NCBI GenBank assembly: GCA_036383895.1
Contig: DASVNK010000054.1
Span: 21,957-85,956 of the forward strand
From: DASVNK01 sp036383895
Lineage (GTDB): Bacteria > Verrucomicrobiota > Verrucomicrobiia > Limisphaerales > SXQI01
Direction of reading: 5' to 3'
Length of the DNA: 64,000 nt
Shown here: piece after piece, positions 15,254 to 23,326 of the stretch
How positions within the stretch are numbered: position 1 is the stretch's first letter
Layout: each line of letters opens with the position of its first letter
Notes under the pieces: model-generated
Told to the model about the DNA's origin: nothing
The model's database searches: none
Seen by the model: only the letters and a program-made list of their open reading frames with translations
Program-made: the position numbers and the translations under genes

Positions 15254-17116
15254 TCAGGAAGCGAGCACAGTGCTGAAAGTTTGACGTTGCGCCATGTTTC
15301 CAAAGATCCCTTCACTGCGCAGAAGTTCGGCGAAGGTGCCTTCCTCCACAATTTCACCGTGCTGCAGAACGATAATTCGATCCATCTTGGCGAGCGTTGA
15401 GAGCCGATGCGCCACCGAGATGACCGTGCGGTGCTCGGCGAGGTTGTCGATCGCGCGCTGCACTTGCGCTTCGGATTCCGCATCAAGCGCCGCAGTAGCT
15501 TCGTCGAGCGCGAGAATCGGCGCCTGGCGAATGAACGCACGCGCTATCGCGATCCGTTGACGCTGGCCGCCGGAAAGGAGCACGCCTCTATCCCCGACGC
15601 GGGTGTCGTACCCTTGCGGAAGGTTCATGATGAATTCGTGAGCAAACGCGGCTTTGGCAGCCGCTTCGATTTCGCTACGAGTTGCTCCTTCACGACCACA
15701 CGCGATGTTCTCAGCGACCGTTTGGTCGAACAAAATAATATCCTGGCTAACAAGGGCCATCTGGGCTCGAAGGTCAAACGTCGTCAATTCACGGATGTCC
15801 ACGCCGTCGATCAGAACGCGGCCTTCCTGCGGATCGTAAAAGCGGAAAAGCAAATTGATGAGCGTGCTCTTGCCAGATCCGCTTTCGCCCACGACGCCGA
15901 GCTTTGTGCCGAGCGGAATCGTGAGGCTGAAGTTCTGCAGGACCGGTCGGTCATTATAAGCGAACGTAACGTTGTCGAACCGAATTTCGCGCGCGAACGG
16001 CTTCATCGCTTTAGGGCCCGTCGGCTCTTTAACAGTCGGCTCTTCGCGGAAGATTTTCATCAACCGTTCGATGCCAACGCTGGCTTGCTGAAAATAGACA
16101 TGCAGCCCGGCGACTTTTTTTATCGGTGTATAGATCAACGCGACCGCGCCCACGAAAACCGCGAGTTCCGAGCCCGTCTTGTCCGCCCAAATGATGTAGA
16201 CGAGCAGGATGCCCAGCCCGAGCGCGCCGATCGTTTCGATGAACGGATTAACCAGTTCCTTCGCCTGGATCTGTTTCATCCCGTGATGAACGAGCTGCCG
16301 TGCGTGCTGCGCGAAACGTTCCGTCGCCTGTCGTTCGAGCTTGTAAGCTTTGATCAGCCGAATGCTGCCTAAAAATTCCACCAGCAAACTTTGCTGAAGC
16401 ACCCCCGTTTTTACGTTTCCTTTGGCGGCACGACGAATTTTTTTGCCGAGAATCATGATCGGAACGATGCAGGTCGGCATGAACACCGTGACGAAGACCG
16501 TCAGCTTCCAATCCATCCAGAGGAGATAGCCAAGTGTGAAAATAATCGTGACGGGTTCTTTCACGAGATCGGAGACACCATGGTTGAGCGATTTCTGCAG
16601 CGCCTGGGTATCGCCGTGCACGTGCGTGATCAAATCGCCCATCGTCGCGCGATTGTAGAAATCCAGTGAGAGCGTGCTCAGCTTGTGAAAAACATCCTGC
16701 CGCAAATCATTGATCACGCGTTCGCTCACCCAGCCCATGCAGTAGCTGCTCAGGTAGCCGATGTAACCGCGAAACGCGAACAGCAATGGAAAGAACAACA
16801 ACAGTCCGGTTAGTTGTTTTGCATCCAGGTCTCGGCCGTCCTTGGGCAACCATGGATCGGTCGAACGAACGAATCGCTCGCGCGCGTTGTTCGTCCACTC
16901 TTCAATACGCTTCGTCGTTTCGGTGCGAGGGAGCGCCGTGGCGGACGCGTTCTGCTCCTGCGGAAAAACGCGATTCAAAAGTGCCTTCGAACCGCTGAGA
17001 ATTGTTGCGTTCGAGATGCCGAATAAAACGCCCAGCAGCACGCCTAAAGCCAGCCGTGTCCAATAGCGGCGGATGTATGGCGCACCAAAACGAAAGACGT
17101 TGGCGAGGTTATTCAC
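15254..17116 (-). CDS. ABC transporter, MsbA-like lipid/glycolipid exporter (fused membrane and ATPase domains)
   Basis: A 620-residue half-transporter with an N-terminal six-helix membrane domain (about 20-340) and a C-terminal ATPase. The Walker A is GESGSGKST, the signature LSGGQRQR, and Walker B L-A-L-D-E-A-T-A-A-L-D. MsbA-type proteins flip lipid A-core or other lipid-linked glycans across the inner membrane. It is the first gene of the run and lies six bases upstream of neuB, so its load is probably the glycolipid built by its neighbours (inference). Other substrates are possible, since this family also exports peptides and drugs. Confidence 0.88.
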   Translation of the reverse strand: MNNLANVFRFGAPYIRRYWTRLALGVLLGVLFGISNATILSGSKALLNRVFPQEQNASATALPRTETTKRIEEWTNNARERFVRSTDPWLPKDGRDLDAKQLTGLLLFFPLLFAFRGYIGYLSSYCMGWVSERVINDLRQDVFHKLSTLSLDFYNRATMGDLITHVHGDTQALQKSLNHGVSDLVKEPVTIIFTLGYLLWMDWKLTVFVTVFMPTCIVPIMILGKKIRRAAKGNVKTGVLQQSLLVEFLGSIRLIKAYKLERQATERFAQHARQLVHHGMKQIQAKELVNPFIETIGALGLGILLVYIIWADKTGSELAVFVGAVALIYTPIKKVAGLHVYFQQASVGIERLMKIFREEPTVKEPTGPKAMKPFAREIRFDNVTFAYNDRPVLQNFSLTIPLGTKLGVVGESGSGKSTLINLLFRFYDPQEGRVLIDGVDIRELTTFDLRAQMALVSQDIILFDQTVAENIACGREGATRSEIEAAAKAAFAHEFIMNLPQGYDTRVGDRGVLLSGGQRQRIAIARAFIRQAPILALDEATAALDAESEAQVQRAIDNLAEHRTVISVAHRLSTLAKMDRIIVLQHGEIVEEGTFAELLRSEGIFGNMAQRQTFSTVLAS

Positions 17117-17205
17117 TAATTAAGACGTTCACGCACCACGGCGATCACGTTTACGGCGTCGGCAGCATAACATACGCTGCACCACAGTCATCCGGTTTTT
17201 GCGTC

Positions 17206-20133
17206 TTACTTGCGCGCTTCCGGAGTGACCGTCACTTCGACCGGCTCGTTCGTTCGCACAATTTTGATCTTCAGCGGTTGACCGATCTTCGCGGCGTCGA
17301 GCGCGTAAGTGTAGTCGTAAATGTTGGCAATTTTTTGGCCAGCGAACTCGATGATCACATCGCCACCCTGAAGGCCCGCTTTTTCCGCAGGGCTGCCGCC
17401 GCGAACGCCGGAAATCTTCACGCCTTTTACTTCCGTCGCGTAATCGGGAATCGTGCCAAGATAGGCCCGAAGAGATTCTCGCGCGCCCGGCGCGTTGCTT
17501 CGTTCGACTTTCACGTAGTCCGGGCGTTTCTCGCCTTCCACCAGATCCTTCGCGAGCAAACTCGCGAACTTGCTAATCTTCTCGATTCCTTCGAAATCGA
17601 CTTTGTCGGTATCGTCCGAAGGACGGTGATAATCGTCGTGGCTGCCCGTGAAGAACGCGAGCACGGGAATTCCTTTCGGATAGAACGCCGTCGTATCGCT
17701 GGGTAGATACGGATCATCAGTGAGGTTCAGATTGAGACCGGCAACGATGTTCCGGCGCTCGATCAGTTTTCGCCAAATTCCGGACGACCCCACACCTTGC
17801 AGCGCGAGGTTGTTCGTGCGGAGACGCCCGACCATGTCGAAATTCACGTAGGCAACGATGTTCGTGAGAAGAACCGGCGGATGTTCCACAAAGTGCGTTG
17901 AGCCAAGCAGGCCCATTTCTTCGCCCGACCAAAATCCGACGATGAGACCGCGCTTTGGTTTCGGCCCGTTAGAAACGGTGATACCGGCTGGTTGAGGAAT
18001 TCCACCCGGAGAAGTATTGGCGAACTGTTGTGCAAGCTCAAGAACTGCCGCTACTCCGGAAGCGTTATCGTCCGCGCCGTTGTGAACCTGGCCGGTCTCA
18101 TGGACGTTTTCCCGCGAGCCGCCTTCCTCGCCAAAGCCGAGATGATCGTAATGCGCGCCCACCATCACGTATTCCGAAGTTTCACCCGGAATCACGGCAA
18201 GAACGTTGTAGTCAAAGTTCTTCTTCCGCTCCAGGTTGACACTGAGCGAAACCGTCGCGTTCGTTAACGACGGTGCTTTTTCCGCGTGCGGGTTCTCCTG
18301 GTCGAGCGCGCTCTGCAGCTCCTTCAGCGTTTTTCCCGAACCGCTCAGCAATACGTCCGCAACTTCGCTGGTGATCGAGGCGGCAACGATCTCGCTATCC
18401 GCGCGCGCGCCGTCCGGCGAGAGTGGAAAAAGCTTTCCGTGTGTCGGCGAGTTCGGTCCAGAAACGAAGAGAATCGCTTTCGCGCCGCGTTCGCGCGCCA
18501 GCATCGCCTTGTAGCGGAGAGCGGCATAGCGATTCAACTGTTGCCGCCGCTCGGATGAAATATCCTCGGGCACGTATCGAAGCACCAGCGCCACCTTGTT
18601 CGAGACGTCCAGTCCTGCATAAGAATCGTATCCTTCGCCAAGTTTCCCCGGCATCACCAGGCCATAACCCGCAAACACAACTTCCCCTTCGATCTTCCCG
18701 TTCGAACTGAACGACAGCGGAACAAAGTCTTTCTCCAATGCAAAGTCGCGCTTCGCTTCACCCGATTTCACCGACAGGGTTGTTTCGGGCTTGATGATGC
18801 TCACTCCCTCGTTGAATTCGAATCGTTGCAAGTACGGCTTCTCGCCGGGCTTCTGCGCCAATGGCTGGAGGCCATAACGCTTTAACTCAGCAGCGATGTA
18901 GTCCGCAGCTTTGCGAGCTCCCTCTTGACCCGTCTTTCTCCCCTGCAGTTCGTCGGAAGCGAGAAACGCGACATGCGCGCGCGCGTCTTCGGCGGTGATT
19001 TCTGTTGAAAGCGTCGGCGCATTTGCGGGTTCTGGAAGATTCTTCGCAGCTGCGTCCGCGGCTCCACCGAGAGCCGCAAGCGCAGCTTCATGGTTCCAAT
19101 CCGCGAGGAACAACTGCGATTTTCCGGAACTCGCCCGATTCGACGTCCAACAAAGTTTTTTCCCGTCCGGCGAAAACACCGGCAGGCCATCAAATCCCTC
19201 GGTGAACGTCACTCGAACCGGCGGGGTGCTTCCGTTTATATCGACCAGAAATAATTCAAAATTCTCGAACCCATGTTTGTTCGAAGTAAAAACAATGTAT
19301 TTGCCGGACGGATGCGGATACGGCGCCCATGACATTGATTCGAAACGCGTAATTTGTTTCACGTCACTGCCGTCCAACTTCATCGAGAACACATCTGCGA
19401 TTAACCCGTTCGTATCAAAGCGCCGCCAAACAATCCGCTCGCCATCCGCCGTAAAGAACGGCCCCCCATCGTAACCAGGCTGATGGGTCAGCCGGCGTTG
19501 ACCGGTCCCGTCTGCATTCATCAGATAAAGCTCCGCAAAATACGCCGGGTCCGTTTCGTAACGCTTCTTTCCTGTCGGGGAGAGTTTCTCAATCGGGTAC
19601 GCGGTTCGGACCGAGCTGAAAACAATCTTCGTTCCGTCCGGCGAAAACGCCGCTTCCGCGTCGTAACCGGGCGCTTCGGTCAATCTCTTTGCGTTGGAGC
19701 CGTCCCGCTTTGCAAGATAGATGTCCATCTCCGGATCGTAATCCCACGAGTAGCGGCGTGTCTTACCGCTACCGATAAATGCGAGTTCCTCTTCCTGTTT
19801 CTTCTTCGAATTTGCATCATGGTGCGTGGAAGCGAAGAGCACCTCGTCTGCTCGCGGCCGAAAGAATGCGCACGTGGTTTTTCCCGTGCCGGACGAAACG
19901 CGATGAATGTCACCGGTCTCGAAGCTCAGGATATAAATTTGGTAGAATGGATTCTCCGGCTCGCGCGTGCTTTGGAAAATGAGCTGCTTCCCGTCCGGCG
20001 AAAAATAACCCTCACCGCTTTTACCCTCGTAGGTGAGTTGGCGGATATTCTGAAGAAAGCTCGCTTCCGTTTCGGCGCCTCCGACACAAAACCCAGCCGC
20101 CAGCATTATTCCAGCTAAGAAAACCCGAACCAT
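17206..20133 (-). CDS. secreted M28 aminopeptidase with N-terminal beta-propeller, PA and C-terminal PDZ domains
   Basis: The 975-residue protein begins with a signal peptide (to about residue 20), then TolB/PD40-type propeller repeats (about 30-350, with S-P-D-G-K and S-P-D-G-T turns), a PA-type insert (about 480-600), an M28 zinc peptidase domain (about 640-860) and a PDZ domain (about 895-975). The two-zinc ligands are visible: H661, D688 in G-A-D-D-N, E739 after the catalytic E738 in S-G-E-E, D766 and H832. It probably trims peptides outside the inner membrane. The combination of propeller, PA, M28 and PDZ in one chain is unusual but each part is clear. Confidence 0.87.
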   Translation of the reverse strand: MVRVFLAGIMLAAGFCVGGAETEASFLQNIRQLTYEGKSGEGYFSPDGKQLIFQSTREPENPFYQIYILSFETGDIHRVSSGTGKTTCAFFRPRADEVLFASTHHDANSKKKQEEELAFIGSGKTRRYSWDYDPEMDIYLAKRDGSNAKRLTEAPGYDAEAAFSPDGTKIVFSSVRTAYPIEKLSPTGKKRYETDPAYFAELYLMNADGTGQRRLTHQPGYDGGPFFTADGERIVWRRFDTNGLIADVFSMKLDGSDVKQITRFESMSWAPYPHPSGKYIVFTSNKHGFENFELFLVDINGSTPPVRVTFTEGFDGLPVFSPDGKKLCWTSNRASSGKSQLFLADWNHEAALAALGGAADAAAKNLPEPANAPTLSTEITAEDARAHVAFLASDELQGRKTGQEGARKAADYIAAELKRYGLQPLAQKPGEKPYLQRFEFNEGVSIIKPETTLSVKSGEAKRDFALEKDFVPLSFSSNGKIEGEVVFAGYGLVMPGKLGEGYDSYAGLDVSNKVALVLRYVPEDISSERRQQLNRYAALRYKAMLARERGAKAILFVSGPNSPTHGKLFPLSPDGARADSEIVAASITSEVADVLLSGSGKTLKELQSALDQENPHAEKAPSLTNATVSLSVNLERKKNFDYNVLAVIPGETSEYVMVGAHYDHLGFGEEGGSRENVHETGQVHNGADDNASGVAAVLELAQQFANTSPGGIPQPAGITVSNGPKPKRGLIVGFWSGEEMGLLGSTHFVEHPPVLLTNIVAYVNFDMVGRLRTNNLALQGVGSSGIWRKLIERRNIVAGLNLNLTDDPYLPSDTTAFYPKGIPVLAFFTGSHDDYHRPSDDTDKVDFEGIEKISKFASLLAKDLVEGEKRPDYVKVERSNAPGARESLRAYLGTIPDYATEVKGVKISGVRGGSPAEKAGLQGGDVIIEFAGQKIANIYDYTYALDAAKIGQPLKIKIVRTNEPVEVTVTPEARK

Positions 20134-20178
20134 GCGGTTATCTTAGCCGCAATTACCGGCTGCTCAAATGACAAACCA

Positions 20179-21297
20179 CTACGCGATCTTCTTTCGAAAA
20201 CGAAGCGCGCAAACCGCAAAAAGGAACACACCCATTCCCGCCAGTATCAGCAGGTCGTCCGTATGGTCGCTCAGGTAAGCGCCGCGGAGGATGATCCCGC
20301 GAAGCAGGTTGATGTAGTACGTCGTCGGCAGGACCGACCCAAACCAGTAGAAGAACGTCGGCATTGTTTCGCGCGGGAAAATGAATCCGGAAAAGAACAC
20401 CGTCGGCAGGATGAGGGTCATCGTCATCTGCAACGCCTGCATCTGATTCGCAGCGCGCGTGGAAACAAGGAGCCCAAGGCTCAACAGAGAGAAGATGTAG
20501 AGCACCGTGCCGACCAGCAGCACGCCCACACTCCCGGCGATCGGTACCTGGAACACAAAGCGCATCAGCACGAACAGCGCGCATGCCATGATGAATCCAA
20601 TGACCAAATAGGGAATGATTTTCCCAAGCATCAATCCCCACCGCGAAAGCGGACTTACGAGCAGTTGCTCCAATGTTCCCCGTTCCCGCTCGCGCACGAC
20701 CGACATGGCGGTTGCGAACGTCGTGGCAATCTGCAAGACCACACCAATCACTCCCGGTAAATAAAAATTCGGGCTGCGCATCGATGGGTTGAACAGCATC
20801 TGCGGTCGAACCTCGATCGGCAGTGTCATCGCTTTCTCGTTCAGCAACGTTCCCACTGACCGCGTCAATGTAATCCCAAGCGATGTATTCAGCGCCTGCA
20901 ACGCGGTGCTCGAATTCGAACCGTCGATCAGCACCTGCACTTGGGCGCCGCGTTCGGAATACAAATCCCGCGTGAAGTTCGGCGGAATCTGTATCCCCAC
21001 ATAAGCTTTGCCGCGGCGAATCTCGGTCATCATCTCCTCAACACTGTTCACTTCACGGGTAATTCGAAACGTGTCGGTGTTCACGAACATATCAATCAGC
21101 TTCCGGCTCTCCACCGTTTTGTCCTCGTTATAGACGACCGTGGCCATGTATTTCACGTCGTTGTCCAGGGCGAACCCGAACGCGATCATTTCCACCAGCG
21201 GCGGAAACAGCATGAAGAACAGCGTGAGCGGATCGCGCAGCACGATCGTAAATTCCTTCAGCATGATCGCATTGAATCCGCGAAATATGTTAAACAC
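20179..21297 (-). CDS. ABC-2 type transporter permease (YbhS/YbhR-like)
   Basis: A 372-residue membrane protein with one N-terminal helix, a large periplasmic loop and five C-terminal helices, the layout of the YbhN/YhhJ permease group. Landmarks are R-G-F-x-A-I-M-L-K-E near the start, the R-E-R-E-R-G-T-L-E-Q-L-L-V-S-P loop and the late G-F-I-F-P-R-E-T-M-P segment. It overlaps the ATPase gene by eight bases. E. coli has two permeases in this system (YbhS and YbhR); here only one is present, so it may form a homodimer. Confidence 0.88.
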   Translation of the reverse strand: MFNIFRGFNAIMLKEFTIVLRDPLTLFFMLFPPLVEMIAFGFALDNDVKYMATVVYNEDKTVESRKLIDMFVNTDTFRITREVNSVEEMMTEIRRGKAYVGIQIPPNFTRDLYSERGAQVQVLIDGSNSSTALQALNTSLGITLTRSVGTLLNEKAMTLPIEVRPQMLFNPSMRSPNFYLPGVIGVVLQIATTFATAMSVVRERERGTLEQLLVSPLSRWGLMLGKIIPYLVIGFIMACALFVLMRFVFQVPIAGSVGVLLVGTVLYIFSLLSLGLLVSTRAANQMQALQMTMTLILPTVFFSGFIFPRETMPTFFYWFGSVLPTTYYINLLRGIILRGAYLSDHTDDLLILAGMGVFLFAVCALRFRKKIA

Positions 21298-22255
21298 GCG
21301 CCACCTCCTTGCTGTTGCTTGCTGCGTCAGCCGTTAACGCGACAAATACATCTTCGAGTGATGGCGCGATTGGTCGCACATCGGCCTCAACAATTCCGTG
21401 CTCGGCCAGCGCATGGCGGATCTGTGCTTCAGTCACAGAAACCTCCGCCAGCAAATGCATCGACTGCCCGAAAACGGTCGCGCTTAGGATTCCCGGCATA
21501 TGTCGCAACACCTGCAAACCGCGCGTCACGTAGTCACAGGTAACATCCAGCCGGCGGGTTCCGGGCGGGTTCACAATTGGCAGATGTTTCAAATCCGCCG
21601 GCACGCCGCAGACGACCAATTTCGACAAATGAATGTAACCCACATGCGAGCAGCGCTCCGCTTCATCCATGTAATGCGTCGTGACGAACAACGTCATCCC
21701 GCTCCCCGCGAACTCGAAGAGCAGATCCCACAATTCGCGCCGCGCGACCGGATCGATGCCTGCCGTTGGTTCATCCAGGAAGAGCACTGTCGGCTTGTGC
21801 ATCAGCGCGCAAGCCATCGCGAGCCGTTGCCGCCAGCCGCCCGAAAGCAACGCCGCGCGGCGATTCAGGTACGGTTCGAGGTGCGTTATCGCGATTAGTT
21901 CCTCGCGCCGCTGCTGCAACGCTTTGCTTTTTAATCCGTATAACCGTCCATAAAACAGCAGGTTCTCATGCACCGTGAGTTCGTCGTAGAGCGAGAACTT
22001 CTGCGACATGTAGCCAATCAGTCCCTTGACCCGCTCCGTTTCGTTCACGACATCCACGCCGGCGATCGTCGCGGTCCCGTGCGTCGGCGTCAGGATGCCG
22101 CAAAGCATTCGGATCACCGTGCTCTTTCCGGAACCATTCGGCCCGAGAAACCCGAAAATCGAGCCTTTCTCCACCGCGAAACTCACCTGATCCACAGCAG
22201 TGAAATGACCGAATCGTTTGGTCAAATCTTTGCACTCGATCATCGTTTCGCTCAT
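21290..22255 (-). CDS. ABC transporter ATP-binding protein (YbhF-like)
   Basis: The 321-residue ATPase has Walker A GPNGSGKST, signature LSGGWRQR, Walker B V-L-F-L-D-E-P-T-A-G-I-D-P and the switch His in T-T-H-Y-M-D-E-A. About 90 residues follow the ATPase core, as is usual for export ATPases of the CcmA/DrrA class. It lies seven bases after the adaptor gene and overlaps the permease. The system likely exports a hydrophobic compound. Confidence 0.9.
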   Translation of the reverse strand: MSETMIECKDLTKRFGHFTAVDQVSFAVEKGSIFGFLGPNGSGKSTVIRMLCGILTPTHGTATIAGVDVVNETERVKGLIGYMSQKFSLYDELTVHENLLFYGRLYGLKSKALQQRREELIAITHLEPYLNRRAALLSGGWRQRLAMACALMHKPTVLFLDEPTAGIDPVARRELWDLLFEFAGSGMTLFVTTHYMDEAERCSHVGYIHLSKLVVCGVPADLKHLPIVNPPGTRRLDVTCDYVTRGLQVLRHMPGILSATVFGQSMHLLAEVSVTEAQIRHALAEHGIVEADVRPIAPSLEDVFVALTADAASNSKEVARV

Positions 22256-22261
22256 AAGCGG

Positions 22262-23260
22262 TCAGTTCGCTTTCGGCGTGTTCGCGAAGTAAACGTCTGC
22301 CGCCATGCCCGCGCGCAAGTCGCCGGATTGCAGGCGCACTTTAATTCCGAACACTTGCTTCACGCGATCTTCGACCGTCTGCACGTTCCGCGGCGTGAAC
22401 TCAGCCGCGCGCGCGATCTGTTCCACCTCCCCTTCGAAGTCGCGCTCCGGAAACGAATCGACTCGCACCCGTGCCTTCTCGCCTGGCCGAATATGTCCCA
22501 ACCACGGCTCCGGCACATAGACCCGCACCCACATCGCATTCGTTAGGAGCAATGTCGCCAGCGGTCGGTTTGGTGCAGCTACGTCGCCGATTTTTACCTG
22601 CAAAACCTCCAGCACCGAATTCGTCGGCGCGACCACGGTCATCTCGCGTAAATTGCTTTCAATCTCCGCCAACTGCGCTTCGGCTTGCGCGATCCGTTCC
22701 AGGCGCGTCCCGGCCACCAGCAGTTCGTAACGACTTTTTGCCGCTTCCACGCTGCGCTCCAGAGAAGCTGCGCGCGTCGCCGCCCGGTCACGTTCCGCTT
22801 CAGCGATCGCTTTCTCTTCGAAGAGTTGGCCGATGCGTTTTGCCTCCGCTCGCGCGAATTCCAATTCTGCTGCTGCTGCCTGCCACTCGCTTTTCGCCGC
22901 CGCCAACTCCTCCTTGCGCGCGCCGGTTTTCAGTTCGTCCAGCAACGCCTTGGCCTGGTTCCGCCGCGCCAGGAGTTCCGGCGCTTCGAGCTGAACGATC
23001 TTCTGACCGGCTGACAATGAATCGCCCTCCTGCGCAAAAATCCCTGCCACGCGCCCGCCGTATCGCGACGCGAGCTGCGCTTCATCCACTTCGATCGTTC
23101 CGGAGACGTGATCCGTGCGGCGCGGCTCGTTCCATTTGGCGCAGCCGCTAAATACGACAGCCGCCGCCAGCGCTGTCGCCCACCCAACCTGTTTTAACAC
23201 CCGCACCGCGGCAGGATAGGGGACTGCTCTCCGAACGCTACTCCGATTGTGCGAATGCAC
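22262..23260 (-). CDS. HlyD-family periplasmic adaptor, predicted lipoprotein
   Basis: A 332-residue membrane-fusion adaptor (YbhG-like). It has a hydrophobic leader ending in the lipobox V-F-S-G-C (Cys40), a first half-lipoyl strand region (G-R-V-A-G-I-F-A-Q-E-G-D), a long coiled coil of about 100 residues rich in Ala, Glu, Arg and Lys, and the second half (V-V-A-P-T-N-S-V-L). Adaptors of this class link an inner-membrane ABC pump to an outer-membrane channel. No TolC-like gene is in the window. The lipid anchor differs from the single membrane helix of YbhG. Confidence 0.87.
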   Translation of the reverse strand: MHSHNRSSVRRAVPYPAAVRVLKQVGWATALAAAVVFSGCAKWNEPRRTDHVSGTIEVDEAQLASRYGGRVAGIFAQEGDSLSAGQKIVQLEAPELLARRNQAKALLDELKTGARKEELAAAKSEWQAAAAELEFARAEAKRIGQLFEEKAIAEAERDRAATRAASLERSVEAAKSRYELLVAGTRLERIAQAEAQLAEIESNLREMTVVAPTNSVLEVLQVKIGDVAAPNRPLATLLLTNAMWVRVYVPEPWLGHIRPGEKARVRVDSFPERDFEGEVEQIARAAEFTPRNVQTVEDRVKQVFGIKVRLQSGDLRAGMAADVYFANTPKAN

Positions 23261-23326
23261 TCATTCTTGGTCGCAAGCAGATCCGGCGCCTGCAAGCACA
23301 CGAAAGTGCCACCAGGCTTACTTTGG

